The translations under genes and the position numbers were made by a program. 64,000 nt of DNA from Paenibacillus planticolens (GTDB taxonomy: Bacteria > Bacillota > Bacilli > Paenibacillales > NBRC-103111), in assembly GCF_013141725.1 (NCBI RefSeq), contig NZ_WHNZ01000040.1:124001-188000 (forward strand), read 5' to 3'. Below, in pieces: positions 8,091 to 16,055 of the stretch. Under the pieces are notes generated by a model. The model ran no database searches. It saw only the letters and a program-made list of their open reading frames with translations, and was not told where the DNA came from. How positions within the stretch are numbered: the stretch's first letter is position 1; every line of letters starts with the position of its first letter.

Positions 8091-9659
8091 TTATTTATTG
8101 GGTACAAACCCGGCCTTGCGGTATTCATTCGGCGATATGCCTTCCAATTCCCTGAAGACTCGGTGGAAGTGCTTCGCATTCTCAAATCCGATCTGCACGC
8201 CGATTTCCATCACCTTGAGATCAGTGCTTAGCAGCAGCTCCTTGGCTTTGTCAATCCGAACTCTTTTTATATAATGCACGAAGCTTTCTTTTGTGTAGCT
8301 CTTAAATGCCTGACTGAAATACGTATAGTTAAGCGATACGTGGTTGGAGACCATGGCCATGTTCAGGTCTTTGTTATAGTTGTCATGAATATATTGAATC
8401 GCCTTCTTCATATCGCGATAGTCGTTATGAATCAGCTTCATCGTGCTCACATAGGCATTCAGCTTATCGAGGAGACTTTCTACATGATGGAAGTAGTCAT
8501 GGAAATCCTGAAAGTTGTGCATATGGACTACTCGCTTGTACAACCTCAATATTTCGACGGACTCCTCACCGTACACATTAAATACATGATCGAACAAAAG
8601 CTCATTAAAGGCCTGGCTGATTCCCTCCATGTAGGAAATATCGTATTGAAGGATGGTGTTAAGATCGAGAACTTCTTTGCAAAGCTGTTTGAACTCCTCA
8701 ATACGATCCGTACCAAGCATGTTGGCCATCTTCTTGATTGATTGAATCGGCAATGTATAGACCTGCTGCTTATCTGCGATTGACTCATAGGCCACGAATG
8801 CCGGGTACGAGTGGAAGATCGTATATTTGAGCGCCTTGTCTGCCTGCTGATAGCATTCCTGCAGCTCTCCCAGCGCGGTGACCCACCCACTGAAACCGAT
8901 CTTCACGCTCATGCTGCCCTTGTCGTAGATACGACGCGTCAGATGCGGCAGCATCTCCCTGCTGCCTGTCAGTACAATCATTTCGCTGTTCTTATTGAAG
9001 AATCGCAGGGTGCGCTGACAAACCTCCTGCCCCATCTCCGTAATCATATCATCGACGTAGCCGAGCCGATGCTTCTGGTCATGCCGCGCAAGGTCTGCAT
9101 CCGACCAGCGCAGCAAAGCAAGCTGATATCCATCCTGCAGACCATAGAGCTCCAGCGACTGCAGCTGCTTCTCAATCTCCCGCTCCCCCAGTATCGGCTG
9201 AAGAAACAAATAATTGAGCTGCACCTCTGTGTACTCCTTCGACTGCCGTACATAAGCTTCAAACCGCTGTGTCTGCTCTTCCTTCCTGACGATTCTGCTC
9301 TCCAGTTGCTTCAGGCCATCGAACAATTCCTCCCGGACAATGGGCTTCAGGAGATACATGCGAACCTCGCAACGAACCGCTTCCTTCGCATACTGAAAAT
9401 CGTCATAGCCGCTCAAGATCATGACTTCAGGCTTTTGAGGAAGCTCTTGCGTCCTATGGATCAATTCAATTCCATCCATAACAGGCATACGGATATCCGT
9501 AATCATCAGATCGATTTGCCGCTGATCCATAATCCCCAGCGCTTCGGCGCCGTTAGCAGCGAGCGTAATGGCATACTGTCCGGGAAACTCCCGCTCGATG
9601 ATTGCTTTGAGCCCGTTTTGGATATTCTTTTCATCATCTACAATTAGAAGACTACGCAT
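8091..9659 (-). CDS. AraC-type response regulator (YesN family)
   Basis: A 522-residue regulator. The receiver domain (1-125) has the acidic pair in VDDEKN, the phospho-acceptor Asp in ITDIRMPVMDG (about 55), the conserved Thr/Ser position in MILSGYDD, and Lys in YLLKP. A long central region follows. The AraC/XylS double helix-turn-helix occupies about 420-520, with LNYTYFSQAFKSYTKESFV and the second motif VMEIGVQIGFENAKHFHRVF. The ATG at 9659 overlaps the kinase stop codon and has AGGAGG upstream. It should be phosphorylated by the adjacent kinase and activate the transporter and catabolic promoters that share the operator at 8012-8050 and 13654-13692. Confidence 0.9.
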   Translation of the reverse strand: MRSLLIVDDEKNIQNGLKAIIEREFPGQYAITLAANGAEALGIMDQRQIDLMITDIRMPVMDGIELIHRTQELPQKPEVMILSGYDDFQYAKEAVRCEVRMYLLKPIVREELFDGLKQLESRIVRKEEQTQRFEAYVRQSKEYTEVQLNYLFLQPILGEREIEKQLQSLELYGLQDGYQLALLRWSDADLARHDQKHRLGYVDDMITEMGQEVCQRTLRFFNKNSEMIVLTGSREMLPHLTRRIYDKGSMSVKIGFSGWVTALGELQECYQQADKALKYTIFHSYPAFVAYESIADKQQVYTLPIQSIKKMANMLGTDRIEEFKQLCKEVLDLNTILQYDISYMEGISQAFNELLFDHVFNVYGEESVEILRLYKRVVHMHNFQDFHDYFHHVESLLDKLNAYVSTMKLIHNDYRDMKKAIQYIHDNYNKDLNMAMVSNHVSLNYTYFSQAFKSYTKESFVHYIKRVRIDKAKELLLSTDLKVMEIGVQIGFENAKHFHRVFRELEGISPNEYRKAGFVPNK

Positions 9660-11556
9660 GGCCCTTAACACCTCCTGCTAGTATGAGTTTTGGCAGCTTG
9701 ATGCTGACCGACGTATATTTGCCTTCTACGCTTTGTACATAAATACCGTAACCGTTCCCGTAGTTCATCTCTACACGTTGGTTCACATTGCGCAGCCCGA
9801 TCCCGCTGCCTTTAAACGTTTCTTCTCCGCTGTCCCGATACATCTGACGGAAATCCAGATCGTTCATTCGGATCATCTGATTAATCCGCTGCTGCCGCTC
9901 TGCGCTGATCCCGCGACCGTTATCAATAATTTCGATTACCGTAGCATCCTGCAAATCATCCACCTTAATGGAGAGTACCAGTGGCAGCTCCTCACCGTCT
10001 GCTGTCGTTTGCATACCGTGCTTGACCGCATTTTCGACAATTGGCTGGAGGGACATCTTGAGAATTTCCTGCTCCATATGAGTAGGAGGTACATCAAATT
10101 GCAACGAAATCCGGTCGTCATAACGAATATTCATAATGGCAATATAGTTGCGAATATGCTTGATTTCATCCTTAAGCCGCACATAGTTGCTCGTCCATTG
10201 AAGGTTATAGCGCATCATTCCCCCCAGTGAAGTCAAGGAATCGGAGATGACATACTGCCCCTCTACCTCCGCGAGCATCTTCAGATTTTCCAGCGTGTTG
10301 TACAGGAAATGGGAGTCAATCTGGTTCTTAAGCGCATTTAGCTCCGCTTCCTTCGCTGCCGCCTGTTTATTGACAGCATCTGCAATTAGTCCATTGATCT
10401 TCTTCATCAGCATTTTGAAGTGAGCGGCAATTTCACCAACTTCTCCGCCGCCATGAACGTCAATATTGACTTGGAAATTGCCGCCCCGCACACTCTTCAT
10501 CGAATTTTGAAGCTTGCGAAGCCGCTTGAATAAGATTCTGCTCGTCAAATACGTAATGACGGACAAAATCAGAATGAGCATAGTACTTACAACAATGATC
10601 ATATTTCGGGATATGCTGATTTTATGAAGCGAATCCTGCAACGAAACAACGTTGATGAGATAAGCATCGAGGCTATCCAATTTTTTAAAGATGCAAATAT
10701 ACGGCTCGTCATTGAATGCGATTTCAAAATGAGAGGCATCCGGGTTGTTCCTAATGGTCTGTTCCAGCTGCTGCTTCAGCTCGGTAATGGATACCTTGGC
10801 GAGCAGCGGAAACGCCGAGTTATAATAAACCCGCGAATCGCTGTCCATCATCAGCATTTGGGACTGCTCGTCCTGTACACTGCTGAATACTTTCGGCAGA
10901 AAATCATCCAGATACATATCGATCTGGACAATACCGACATTGCCTACGTAGTCGTAATTGATTTCCCTAAGCAACGAAACCTTCGCCTTCTTCTCTTGTA
11001 CAACGGTCGCCCTGCGCAACACGTCTTTGTCGTCAGACTCAAATTGCCACAGCTCCAGCCCCTGATTCTGAATGACTTTATTGTACCAGGGCTCATCTGT
11101 CACTCTGCTTTCATTCAGAAAGATGGGCCACATTTCCTTTATATTAGGATTGTTGGCATACATGCGGATATGCGCAATGTTCGGATTGTTGAATTGGATA
11201 CGTTGCAAGTTAGGAACGACATTGTTGGAGAACTCAAGCAGCGATAATGTATCCAGCTCCTGACTGAGGGTCATATAGTCCTTTACTTGACCATCCGAGA
11301 GCATCAGCTGCGCTGCTCGCTCCATCAGGTTGATGTTGTTCATAATGTTGTTGTATTCCATCTCCGTTATATATTGATTGGACCGCATCATTTCCTTGAC
11401 TGTGTTTTTATAGAAATCATTGAACAAATAAATCGAGAAAACGATAATCGGAACGAGAATGATAAAAATATACGCGCCTACCAGCTTGGTTTGCAGCTTC
11501 ATGTTGTCTATATGCCTAATTAGTCTGGTCCATCTATCAAACAGCTGTTGTCTCAC
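9652..11556 (-). CDS. Sensor histidine kinase (YesM family)
   Basis: About 634 residues: a first membrane helix (VGAYIFIILVPIIVFSIYLF), a large extracellular sensor region, a second helix (MIIVVSTMLILILSVITYLT), a HAMP domain, and a His_kinase/HATPase_c core. The phospho-acceptor region reads NQIDSHFLYNTLEN, close to the usual QINPHFLYN. N-box and G-boxes are visible (PIVENAVKHGM, IDNGRGIS, GSGIGLRN). The frame stays open upstream to 11718, but those first codons are a relic of a binding-protein gene. I therefore prefer the GTG at 11556, which has a GGGAGTGAT ribosome-site-like sequence; the ATG 17 codons later (MKLQTKLV) is an alternative. It probably senses sugar, perhaps through the binding protein. 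Confidence 0.88.
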   Translation of the reverse strand: MRQQLFDRWTRLIRHIDNMKLQTKLVGAYIFIILVPIIVFSIYLFNDFYKNTVKEMMRSNQYITEMEYNNIMNNINLMERAAQLMLSDGQVKDYMTLSQELDTLSLLEFSNNVVPNLQRIQFNNPNIAHIRMYANNPNIKEMWPIFLNESRVTDEPWYNKVIQNQGLELWQFESDDKDVLRRATVVQEKKAKVSLLREINYDYVGNVGIVQIDMYLDDFLPKVFSSVQDEQSQMLMMDSDSRVYYNSAFPLLAKVSITELKQQLEQTIRNNPDASHFEIAFNDEPYICIFKKLDSLDAYLINVVSLQDSLHKISISRNMIIVVSTMLILILSVITYLTSRILFKRLRKLQNSMKSVRGGNFQVNIDVHGGGEVGEIAAHFKMLMKKINGLIADAVNKQAAAKEAELNALKNQIDSHFLYNTLENLKMLAEVEGQYVISDSLTSLGGMMRYNLQWTSNYVRLKDEIKHIRNYIAIMNIRYDDRISLQFDVPPTHMEQEILKMSLQPIVENAVKHGMQTTADGEELPLVLSIKVDDLQDATVIEIIDNGRGISAERQQRINQMIRMNDLDFRQMYRDSGEETFKGSGIGLRNVNQRVEMNYGNGYGIYVQSVEGKYTSVSIKLPKLILAGGVKGHA

Positions 11557-11582
11557 CGCGCGATCACTCCCAAAAGCAACGT

Positions 11583-11635
11583 AAGCAAGAAGCCAGCGCC
11601 TCCGGCTGCCCGGACAATCGCCGCTCTTCTTGCTT
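11583..11635 (-). terminator. Intra-operon hairpin after the binding-protein scar
   Basis: Perfect 10-bp arms AAGCAAGAAG and CTTCTTGCTT flank a GC-rich inner stem. On the minus strand the hairpin follows the C-terminal relic of a binding-protein gene and precedes the kinase GTG start, where an attenuator or terminator often follows an lplA-type gene. The following T-run is weak (TTGCTTTTG), so partial read-through is likely. Confidence 0.45.
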
Positions 11636-11637
11636 TT

Positions 11638-11720
11638 TCTATCATAACCCAGCTTGCCACGCGCCTCCAGAAACTTGTTGGAAATATCGTCAAACTGGGC
11701 CCCGGATTCGGATAGCACTA
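11638..11720 (-). pseudogene. C-terminal scar of an extracellular solute-binding protein gene
   Basis: Directly at the stop of the lplC-like gene, 27 minus-strand codons read LSESGAQFDDISNKFLEARG followed by KLGYDR. They align without gaps to the C-terminal part of the binding protein encoded at 13966-15609 (LSKSDAEMEEIFAKFLKDRE, then KLGYDK). The rest of that gene is absent here. The arrangement permease-permease-binding protein-kinase-regulator is common, so an internal deletion almost certainly removed a binding-protein gene, leaving its last codons. The frame happens to continue into the kinase gene, which makes the kinase look longer than it is. Confidence 0.8.
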
Positions 11721-12596
11721 CTCTTTCATCGAACCGATCATAAAGCCCTTAACAAAATATTTTTGCAGGAATGGATATACGAATACGATCGGCAGTGTGG
11801 CAATGACCATTGTAGCCAGTTTGACCGACTGCGAAGTAACTGTTTTCTCCACAACGTTCGGGACGGATGAAGCAATCTGGTTCGAGCCCGACAACGCAAT
11901 GATCCGGTACAGATACGTCTGAATAGGCTGCAAATCCGTTTTATTGATATAAATAACGCCTGCAAAATAATCGTTCCACTGGTATACGCCATGGAATAAA
12001 GCGATTGTCGCAACAACCGGCATCGATACCGGAATGATGACTCTGACGAAAATACCGAAGTCGTTGGCCCCGTCGATTTTGGCCGCCTCCTCCAAACCAT
12101 ACGGAATCTCACGAAAGAAAGTCATGAAGATAATGAGGTCAAAGAAGCTGAACATGGCCGGCAGAATATAAACGGCAAACGTATCAAGCAATCCCAGATC
12201 GCGAAGAAGCAAGTACGTTGGAATCAATCCACCGCTAAAGAACATCGTAATGGTGCCAATCATGAGATAGGCTTTGCGGCCAATCAGCTCTCTGCGGGAT
12301 AATGCATAGGCCACCATGGCGGTGAAGAAGACGTGCAGGGCGGTACCGAGCAAGGTCTTGGCTACCGTAATGCCGAAGGCTGTCATCAAACCGTTATTGG
12401 AAAAAACGGTCGTATAGTTTTCGATAGTGAATACCCGGGGAAGCCAGTAGATTCCACCGCGCATCGCATCTGTTCCTTCATTGAAAGAGTTAATGAGCAC
12501 ATACCAAATCGGATAAATCGTCAGAAAGCAGATGATCAGCATGATCCCGAAATTGGCCCAATCGAACAGCCGCTCTGAGTTGCGTCGTATATTCAT
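11718..12596 (-). CDS. Carbohydrate ABC transporter permease (LplC/YtcP-like)
   Basis: A 292-residue inner permease of the carbohydrate uptake transporter-1 family with six predicted membrane helices. The EAA loop that contacts the ATPase reads EEAAKIDGANDFGIFVRVII (about residues 185-205). The C-terminus KGFMIGSMKE is typical of LplC/YtcP proteins. It starts 12 bp after the lplB-like gene, behind an AGGGTGAG ribosome site, and works as its partner. No ATPase gene is present; in Firmicutes such systems commonly use a shared MsmX-type ATPase encoded elsewhere. Confidence 0.9.
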   Translation of the reverse strand: MNIRRNSERLFDWANFGIMLIICFLTIYPIWYVLINSFNEGTDAMRGGIYWLPRVFTIENYTTVFSNNGLMTAFGITVAKTLLGTALHVFFTAMVAYALSRRELIGRKAYLMIGTITMFFSGGLIPTYLLLRDLGLLDTFAVYILPAMFSFFDLIIFMTFFREIPYGLEEAAKIDGANDFGIFVRVIIPVSMPVVATIALFHGVYQWNDYFAGVIYINKTDLQPIQTYLYRIIALSGSNQIASSVPNVVEKTVTSQSVKLATMVIATLPIVFVYPFLQKYFVKGFMIGSMKE

Positions 12597-12608
12597 CTTC
12601 TCACCCTC

Positions 12609-13577
12609 CTAGAATAATGACGTATTGTTAATTTTCTTCGTTATGGTATTGGCTCCGATCAGTAGGATGAAGGCAATAACGGACTTCACCAAGCCAACGG
12701 CTGTGGCATAGGAATAACGGCCTTGCGAGATCCCAACCTGGTACACATAAGTGTCAATAACATTACTTGCAGATTCGTTCAATTGATTTTTCAGTATGAA
12801 AATCTGATCGAAATTGGAGTTCAGAATACCGCTGACAGCAAGAATAAACAAGATCGTAATCGTGCCCTTAATCATCGGCAGCGTGATGTAGAACATCTTC
12901 TGGAAACGGCCGGCGCCGTCAATGGTAGCGGACTCGTACAGCTCTGGCGATACACCCGTAATAGCGGCAAGATAGATGATTGCCGACCACCCAAGCTCCT
13001 TCCAAATGTTCGAGCTCACGACAATCGTCCAGAAGTATCCCGGCTCTGCCAGGTAACTGATAGGCTCGTTAATAAAGCCGAGTGCCATCAGCATTTTATT
13101 GACAATACCAATGTCAGCCAGCCAGGTCGTTAGAATTCCGCCAAGAATAACCCATGACAGAAAATGCGGCAAATAAGAGATCGTCTGGACTGCTTTCTTG
13201 AAGCGGATCGAACGCAGCTCATTCAAACATAAAGCGAACAAAATGGGAAGCGGAAAGCCGATCAGCAGCTTCAACAAGCTCATGCCGAACGTATTCTTGA
13301 TAACGTATCCGAGGTTTTCATCTTCGAAAAATGCCTTGAAATGTTCCCATCCTACCCAAGGCGCATCACCGATCGAGTAGATAATGTCATACTCTTTGAA
13401 AGCAATAATAATGCCGTACATCGGCACGTAGTGAAAAATAATTAGCCAGACTATCCCCGATAGCGCCATCATTTGAAGCAGTTTCTGCTGCTTTAATCGT
13501 CTGACGATCCCTGAACCCCAGGTCTGGCCAGCAGCCTTGCTTGTTGATTGGTGTTGATCACTAACATGTGAACTCAT
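12609..13577 (-). CDS. Carbohydrate ABC transporter permease (LplB-like)
   Basis: A 322-residue permease. After a hydrophilic, Gln-rich cytoplasmic N-terminus come six membrane helices, starting with LLQMMALSGIVWLIIFHYVP. The EAA loop reads YESATIDGAGRFQKMFYITL. The Lpl-family signature YGIIIAFKEYDI follows the first helix. The ATG at 13577 has AGGAGGAG eight bases upstream; an upstream ATG at 13607 lacks such a site. It is the first gene of the lplB-lplC-kinase-regulator unit, transcribed divergently from the binding-protein gene. Confidence 0.9.
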   Translation of the reverse strand: MSSHVSDQHQSTSKAAGQTWGSGIVRRLKQQKLLQMMALSGIVWLIIFHYVPMYGIIIAFKEYDIIYSIGDAPWVGWEHFKAFFEDENLGYVIKNTFGMSLLKLLIGFPLPILFALCLNELRSIRFKKAVQTISYLPHFLSWVILGGILTTWLADIGIVNKMLMALGFINEPISYLAEPGYFWTIVVSSNIWKELGWSAIIYLAAITGVSPELYESATIDGAGRFQKMFYITLPMIKGTITILFILAVSGILNSNFDQIFILKNQLNESASNVIDTYVYQVGISQGRYSYATAVGLVKSVIAFILLIGANTITKKINNTSLF

Positions 13578-13625
13578 AAGAGTGCTCCTCCTAATGTTTT
13601 GCTCCATCTACCTCCCGGCAAATTT

Positions 13626-13692
13626 AGTATAGATGAGTTCGCGACATACACATAAGGTTCGAGATTTTGTGTAAGGTACCAAAATTTCTGGT
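13626..13692 (-). promoter_or_regulatory. Promoter and operator of the lplB unit
   Basis: A minus-strand TATACT box (13626-13631) lies 22 bp downstream of a block (13654-13692) that matches the block in front of thuA: GAAATTTTGGTACC and AAAATCTCGAACCTTA. The spacing to the -10 box differs by one base. The match covers about 39 bp with few changes, while surrounding DNA is unrelated, which argues for a protein-binding site. The remaining gap up to the binding-protein gene (13693-13965) shows no other repeated motif. Confidence 0.65.
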
Positions 13693-13882
13693 CATGTTGA
13701 CATCTTGTAAAATTCAAATGTATTCTGATGTCAGCCTTGCAAGCGCAGTTCCACCCTAGTTCACCGGTTATCGATAGGCCATTCTTGTTGGCGCAGCATC
13801 TTAGTATTTAAATTTTCAGGAGGTCAAGGGCCGATCCTGCGGCATGGCATATTCGTATACACTAAGCCACAACAGCATTTCG

Positions 13883-13896
13883 TGAAAACGCTTAAC
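13883..13896 (+). promoter_or_regulatory. Weak cre-like site
   Basis: TGAAAACGCTTAAC resembles the CcpA operator TGWAARCGYTWNCA at 12 of 14 positions. It lies 70 bp upstream of the start codon of the binding-protein gene, where it could mediate carbon catabolite repression. The last two bases do not fit, so this is tentative. Confidence 0.3.
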
Positions 13897-13965
13897 TATC
13901 ATTTTGCGGCTGTATTTCCCGAGGACAGCATTCCAGGAGCAGCCGAAACGAGAGGAGCACATGCT

Positions 13966-15609
13966 TTGAGAAAAATACAAAAGAACATCATGATAGCTAC
14001 ATTGGTTGGTATGGTATCCTTAACAAGCGCTTGCTCGTCATCCAACACGCCATCGGTGTCTAACACCGACTCCGTAAATTCGACGGCGACAGGCAAGCCG
14101 GACCCGAAAGGGCCAGGTTGGCAGTCGGATACGTCTCCGATCACATTTGACTGGTACATGAACTTCTCGTGGTTCACCCACAAGTGGGGAGATGACCTAA
14201 CTACGCAAAATATTACAAAGAAAACGGGTGTCAACGTTAACTTGATCGTTCCGGCCGGTAATGAGAACGAGAAGATGCAGACAATGATCGCTTCGGGCAA
14301 GCTGCCTGACTTTATTACACTCAATGTAACAGATGATGCGGTGAAGAAAATGGTTGACGGCAAGTTGGTTCTGCCGCTTAATGAGTTGTCGGAACAGTAT
14401 GAGCCCTATTTCATGAACAATCTCGATCCGGGCAAAGTCAACTGGTTTAAGGAAGCGGACGGCAACCTGTACGGCTACCCGAGTGACTCGCAGACCCCGC
14501 AGGATTATGTGAAAAATCCGGTGCCTCGTGCGACCAAGCAAACCTTCATTGTCCGCAAAGATATGTATGAAGCGCTGGGCAAGCCGGATATGCGAACACC
14601 GGAAGGGTTCTTGAATGCGCTCATAGCAGCCAAAGAGAAGTTTCCGGAGGTCGACGGACAGCCCCTTATTCCGCTCAACTTTCATGATTTTAATGAAAAG
14701 GGCAACTATACGTTCGACGATATTCTGCCTAACTTCCTGGCCATTCCTCATCAGAAAGATGGCAAGCTGTATGATCGCTCTACCGATCCCGAATATATGC
14801 GCTGGATGAAAACATTCCGTAAAGCCAATGAACTTGGGCTTATTGCAAAAGATGTATTCATCGACAAGCGTCCGCAGGTAGAGGAGAAAACGATACAGGG
14901 CCGCTACTTCGCCATGCTGTATGCTGTCGCAGACATTGAGGCGCAGAACCGCCATGTATATTTAAAAGATCCGAACAAAATCTACATCGCTATCGATGGC
15001 CCGGCAAATAGCAAGATGGCAGAACCGACGCTGCCTGGTCCGGATGTCTCCGGCTGGACGCTGACCCTCATCTCGAAAGATGTGAAAGATAAGAAAAGAG
15101 CGATTCAATTTCTGAGTTATTTAGCTAGTGACGAAGGGCAGCGGGACCTCTGCCTGGGCGTGAAGGGCGTTACCTACGATACGATCGACGGCAAGGATCA
15201 GTTCTTGGAGGAATATCTTAACAATCCAAAAGAAGGCGTCAAATATGGGGCAAAATATTTGTTCCCAATGGTAATGGATACCAATATGTGGCTGAAATGG
15301 GCGCCAAAGGACCCAGAACCGTACTTGACCAACTACAATTGGTCCAGGGGTACAAGCAAAGTGCATAACTTCTCAGAGTTCAAGCAATTGCAGCCACAAG
15401 GCAACTCCCCGGAAGGCATCATCTCGACGAAGGCGCAGCAGCTGTGGGGCAAAACGCTGCCGAAGATGCTCTTGTCGAAAAGCGATGCGGAAATGGAAGA
15501 AATCTTCGCCAAATTCCTTAAGGACCGTGAAAAGCTGGGCTACGATAAAGTAGTTTCCTATCAACAGGCTAAATATGAGAAGAACAAAAAGCAGTTGGGA
15601 ATACAATAG
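13966..15609 (+). CDS. Extracellular sugar-binding lipoprotein (LplA-like)
   Basis: A 547-residue extracellular solute-binding protein (family 1). Starting at the TTG at 13966, behind GAGAGGAG, gives a lipoprotein signal with KIQK charges, a hydrophobic stretch and the lipobox SLTSAC, so Cys20 would be lipidated. The open frame extends 28 codons further upstream to a GTG, but that would put a hydrophilic segment before the signal peptide. The mature part begins with a low-complexity Ser/Thr/Asn linker. It delivers an oligosaccharide to the LplB/LplC-like permeases transcribed in the opposite direction. It is the only intact binding-protein gene of the locus, since the copy inside the permease operon has been deleted. 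Confidence 0.88.
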   Translation: MRKIQKNIMIATLVGMVSLTSACSSSNTPSVSNTDSVNSTATGKPDPKGPGWQSDTSPITFDWYMNFSWFTHKWGDDLTTQNITKKTGVNVNLIVPAGNENEKMQTMIASGKLPDFITLNVTDDAVKKMVDGKLVLPLNELSEQYEPYFMNNLDPGKVNWFKEADGNLYGYPSDSQTPQDYVKNPVPRATKQTFIVRKDMYEALGKPDMRTPEGFLNALIAAKEKFPEVDGQPLIPLNFHDFNEKGNYTFDDILPNFLAIPHQKDGKLYDRSTDPEYMRWMKTFRKANELGLIAKDVFIDKRPQVEEKTIQGRYFAMLYAVADIEAQNRHVYLKDPNKIYIAIDGPANSKMAEPTLPGPDVSGWTLTLISKDVKDKKRAIQFLSYLASDEGQRDLCLGVKGVTYDTIDGKDQFLEEYLNNPKEGVKYGAKYLFPMVMDTNMWLKWAPKDPEPYLTNYNWSRGTSKVHNFSEFKQLQPQGNSPEGIISTKAQQLWGKTLPKMLLSKSDAEMEEIFAKFLKDREKLGYDKVVSYQQAKYEKNKKQLGIQ

Positions 15610-15632
15610 TTAAAGGTAAGAAGTACAAATAG

Positions 15633-15694
15633 GCCTGCCATTGGTTCACCATCTGTACGCATGTAGACGTACTGATGGTGAACTGAAGGCAGGC
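15633..15694 (+). terminator. Long hairpin after the binding-protein gene
   Basis: GCCTGCC, GGTTCACCATC and GTAC pair with GTAC, GATGGTGAAC and GGCAGGC, making an interrupted stem of over 20 bp. It lies 24 bp after the stop codon. It lacks a clean T-run, so it may be a 3' stabilising or weak terminator structure. Confidence 0.6.
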
Positions 15695-15762
15695 TTCCAT
15701 GTGTATGGTGACTCGTAACAGCTTTATGGGTGATGTTGAGGTTGTTTGGGCGGGTTGCGTTG

Positions 15763-15930
15763 CTAGTCCCCTGTTTCAATCTTAACCCCGATGGCATCCA
15801 CTACATCAGCGCTGAAAATCGTTCCCGCCGAACCAGTATCAAGTAAAACATGCTTCAAGTAAAGTTTTTCGCCCCTATAACAAATCGTAACTTCTACAAA
15901 TGGTAACCCGTATTTCACTTCGATATTCAT
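15763..15930 (-). pseudogene. Truncated retropepsin-like aspartic protease
   Basis: From the ATG at 15928-15930, behind AAGAGGG, a 55-residue product contains the aspartic protease signature VLLDTGSAGTIFSADVVDAI. Retropepsin-like single-domain bacterial proteases of this kind run to about 120 residues; here a stop comes shortly after the first motif and the second half is missing. It is therefore most likely a truncated remnant, unless a short form is functional. It lies alone between the binding-protein gene and the chemotaxis receptor gene. Confidence 0.5.
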
Positions 15931-16055
15931 CTGGGCCCTCTTACCCCCGCCCATTTCTCACGAAGTTTCAGCGTTTCACGGGATGTGTGAAAAAAGCCAT
16001 ACTCCCGATAAGGCTGTTCCCGATGCCCGTGCCCTATTCCTTGTCCCAAACCTAA

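Noticed and set aside
11557-11718. Extra 54 codons at the N-terminus of the histidine kinase
   Set aside because: The first half is the relic of a binding-protein gene and the second half overlaps a strong hairpin; a GTG with a ribosome-site-like sequence at 11556 gives a normal YesM-type start.
14197-14955. Minus-strand open frame of 252 codons inside the sugar-binding lipoprotein gene
   Set aside because: Antisense shadow; the plus strand has a lipobox, a ribosome site and full-length family similarity.
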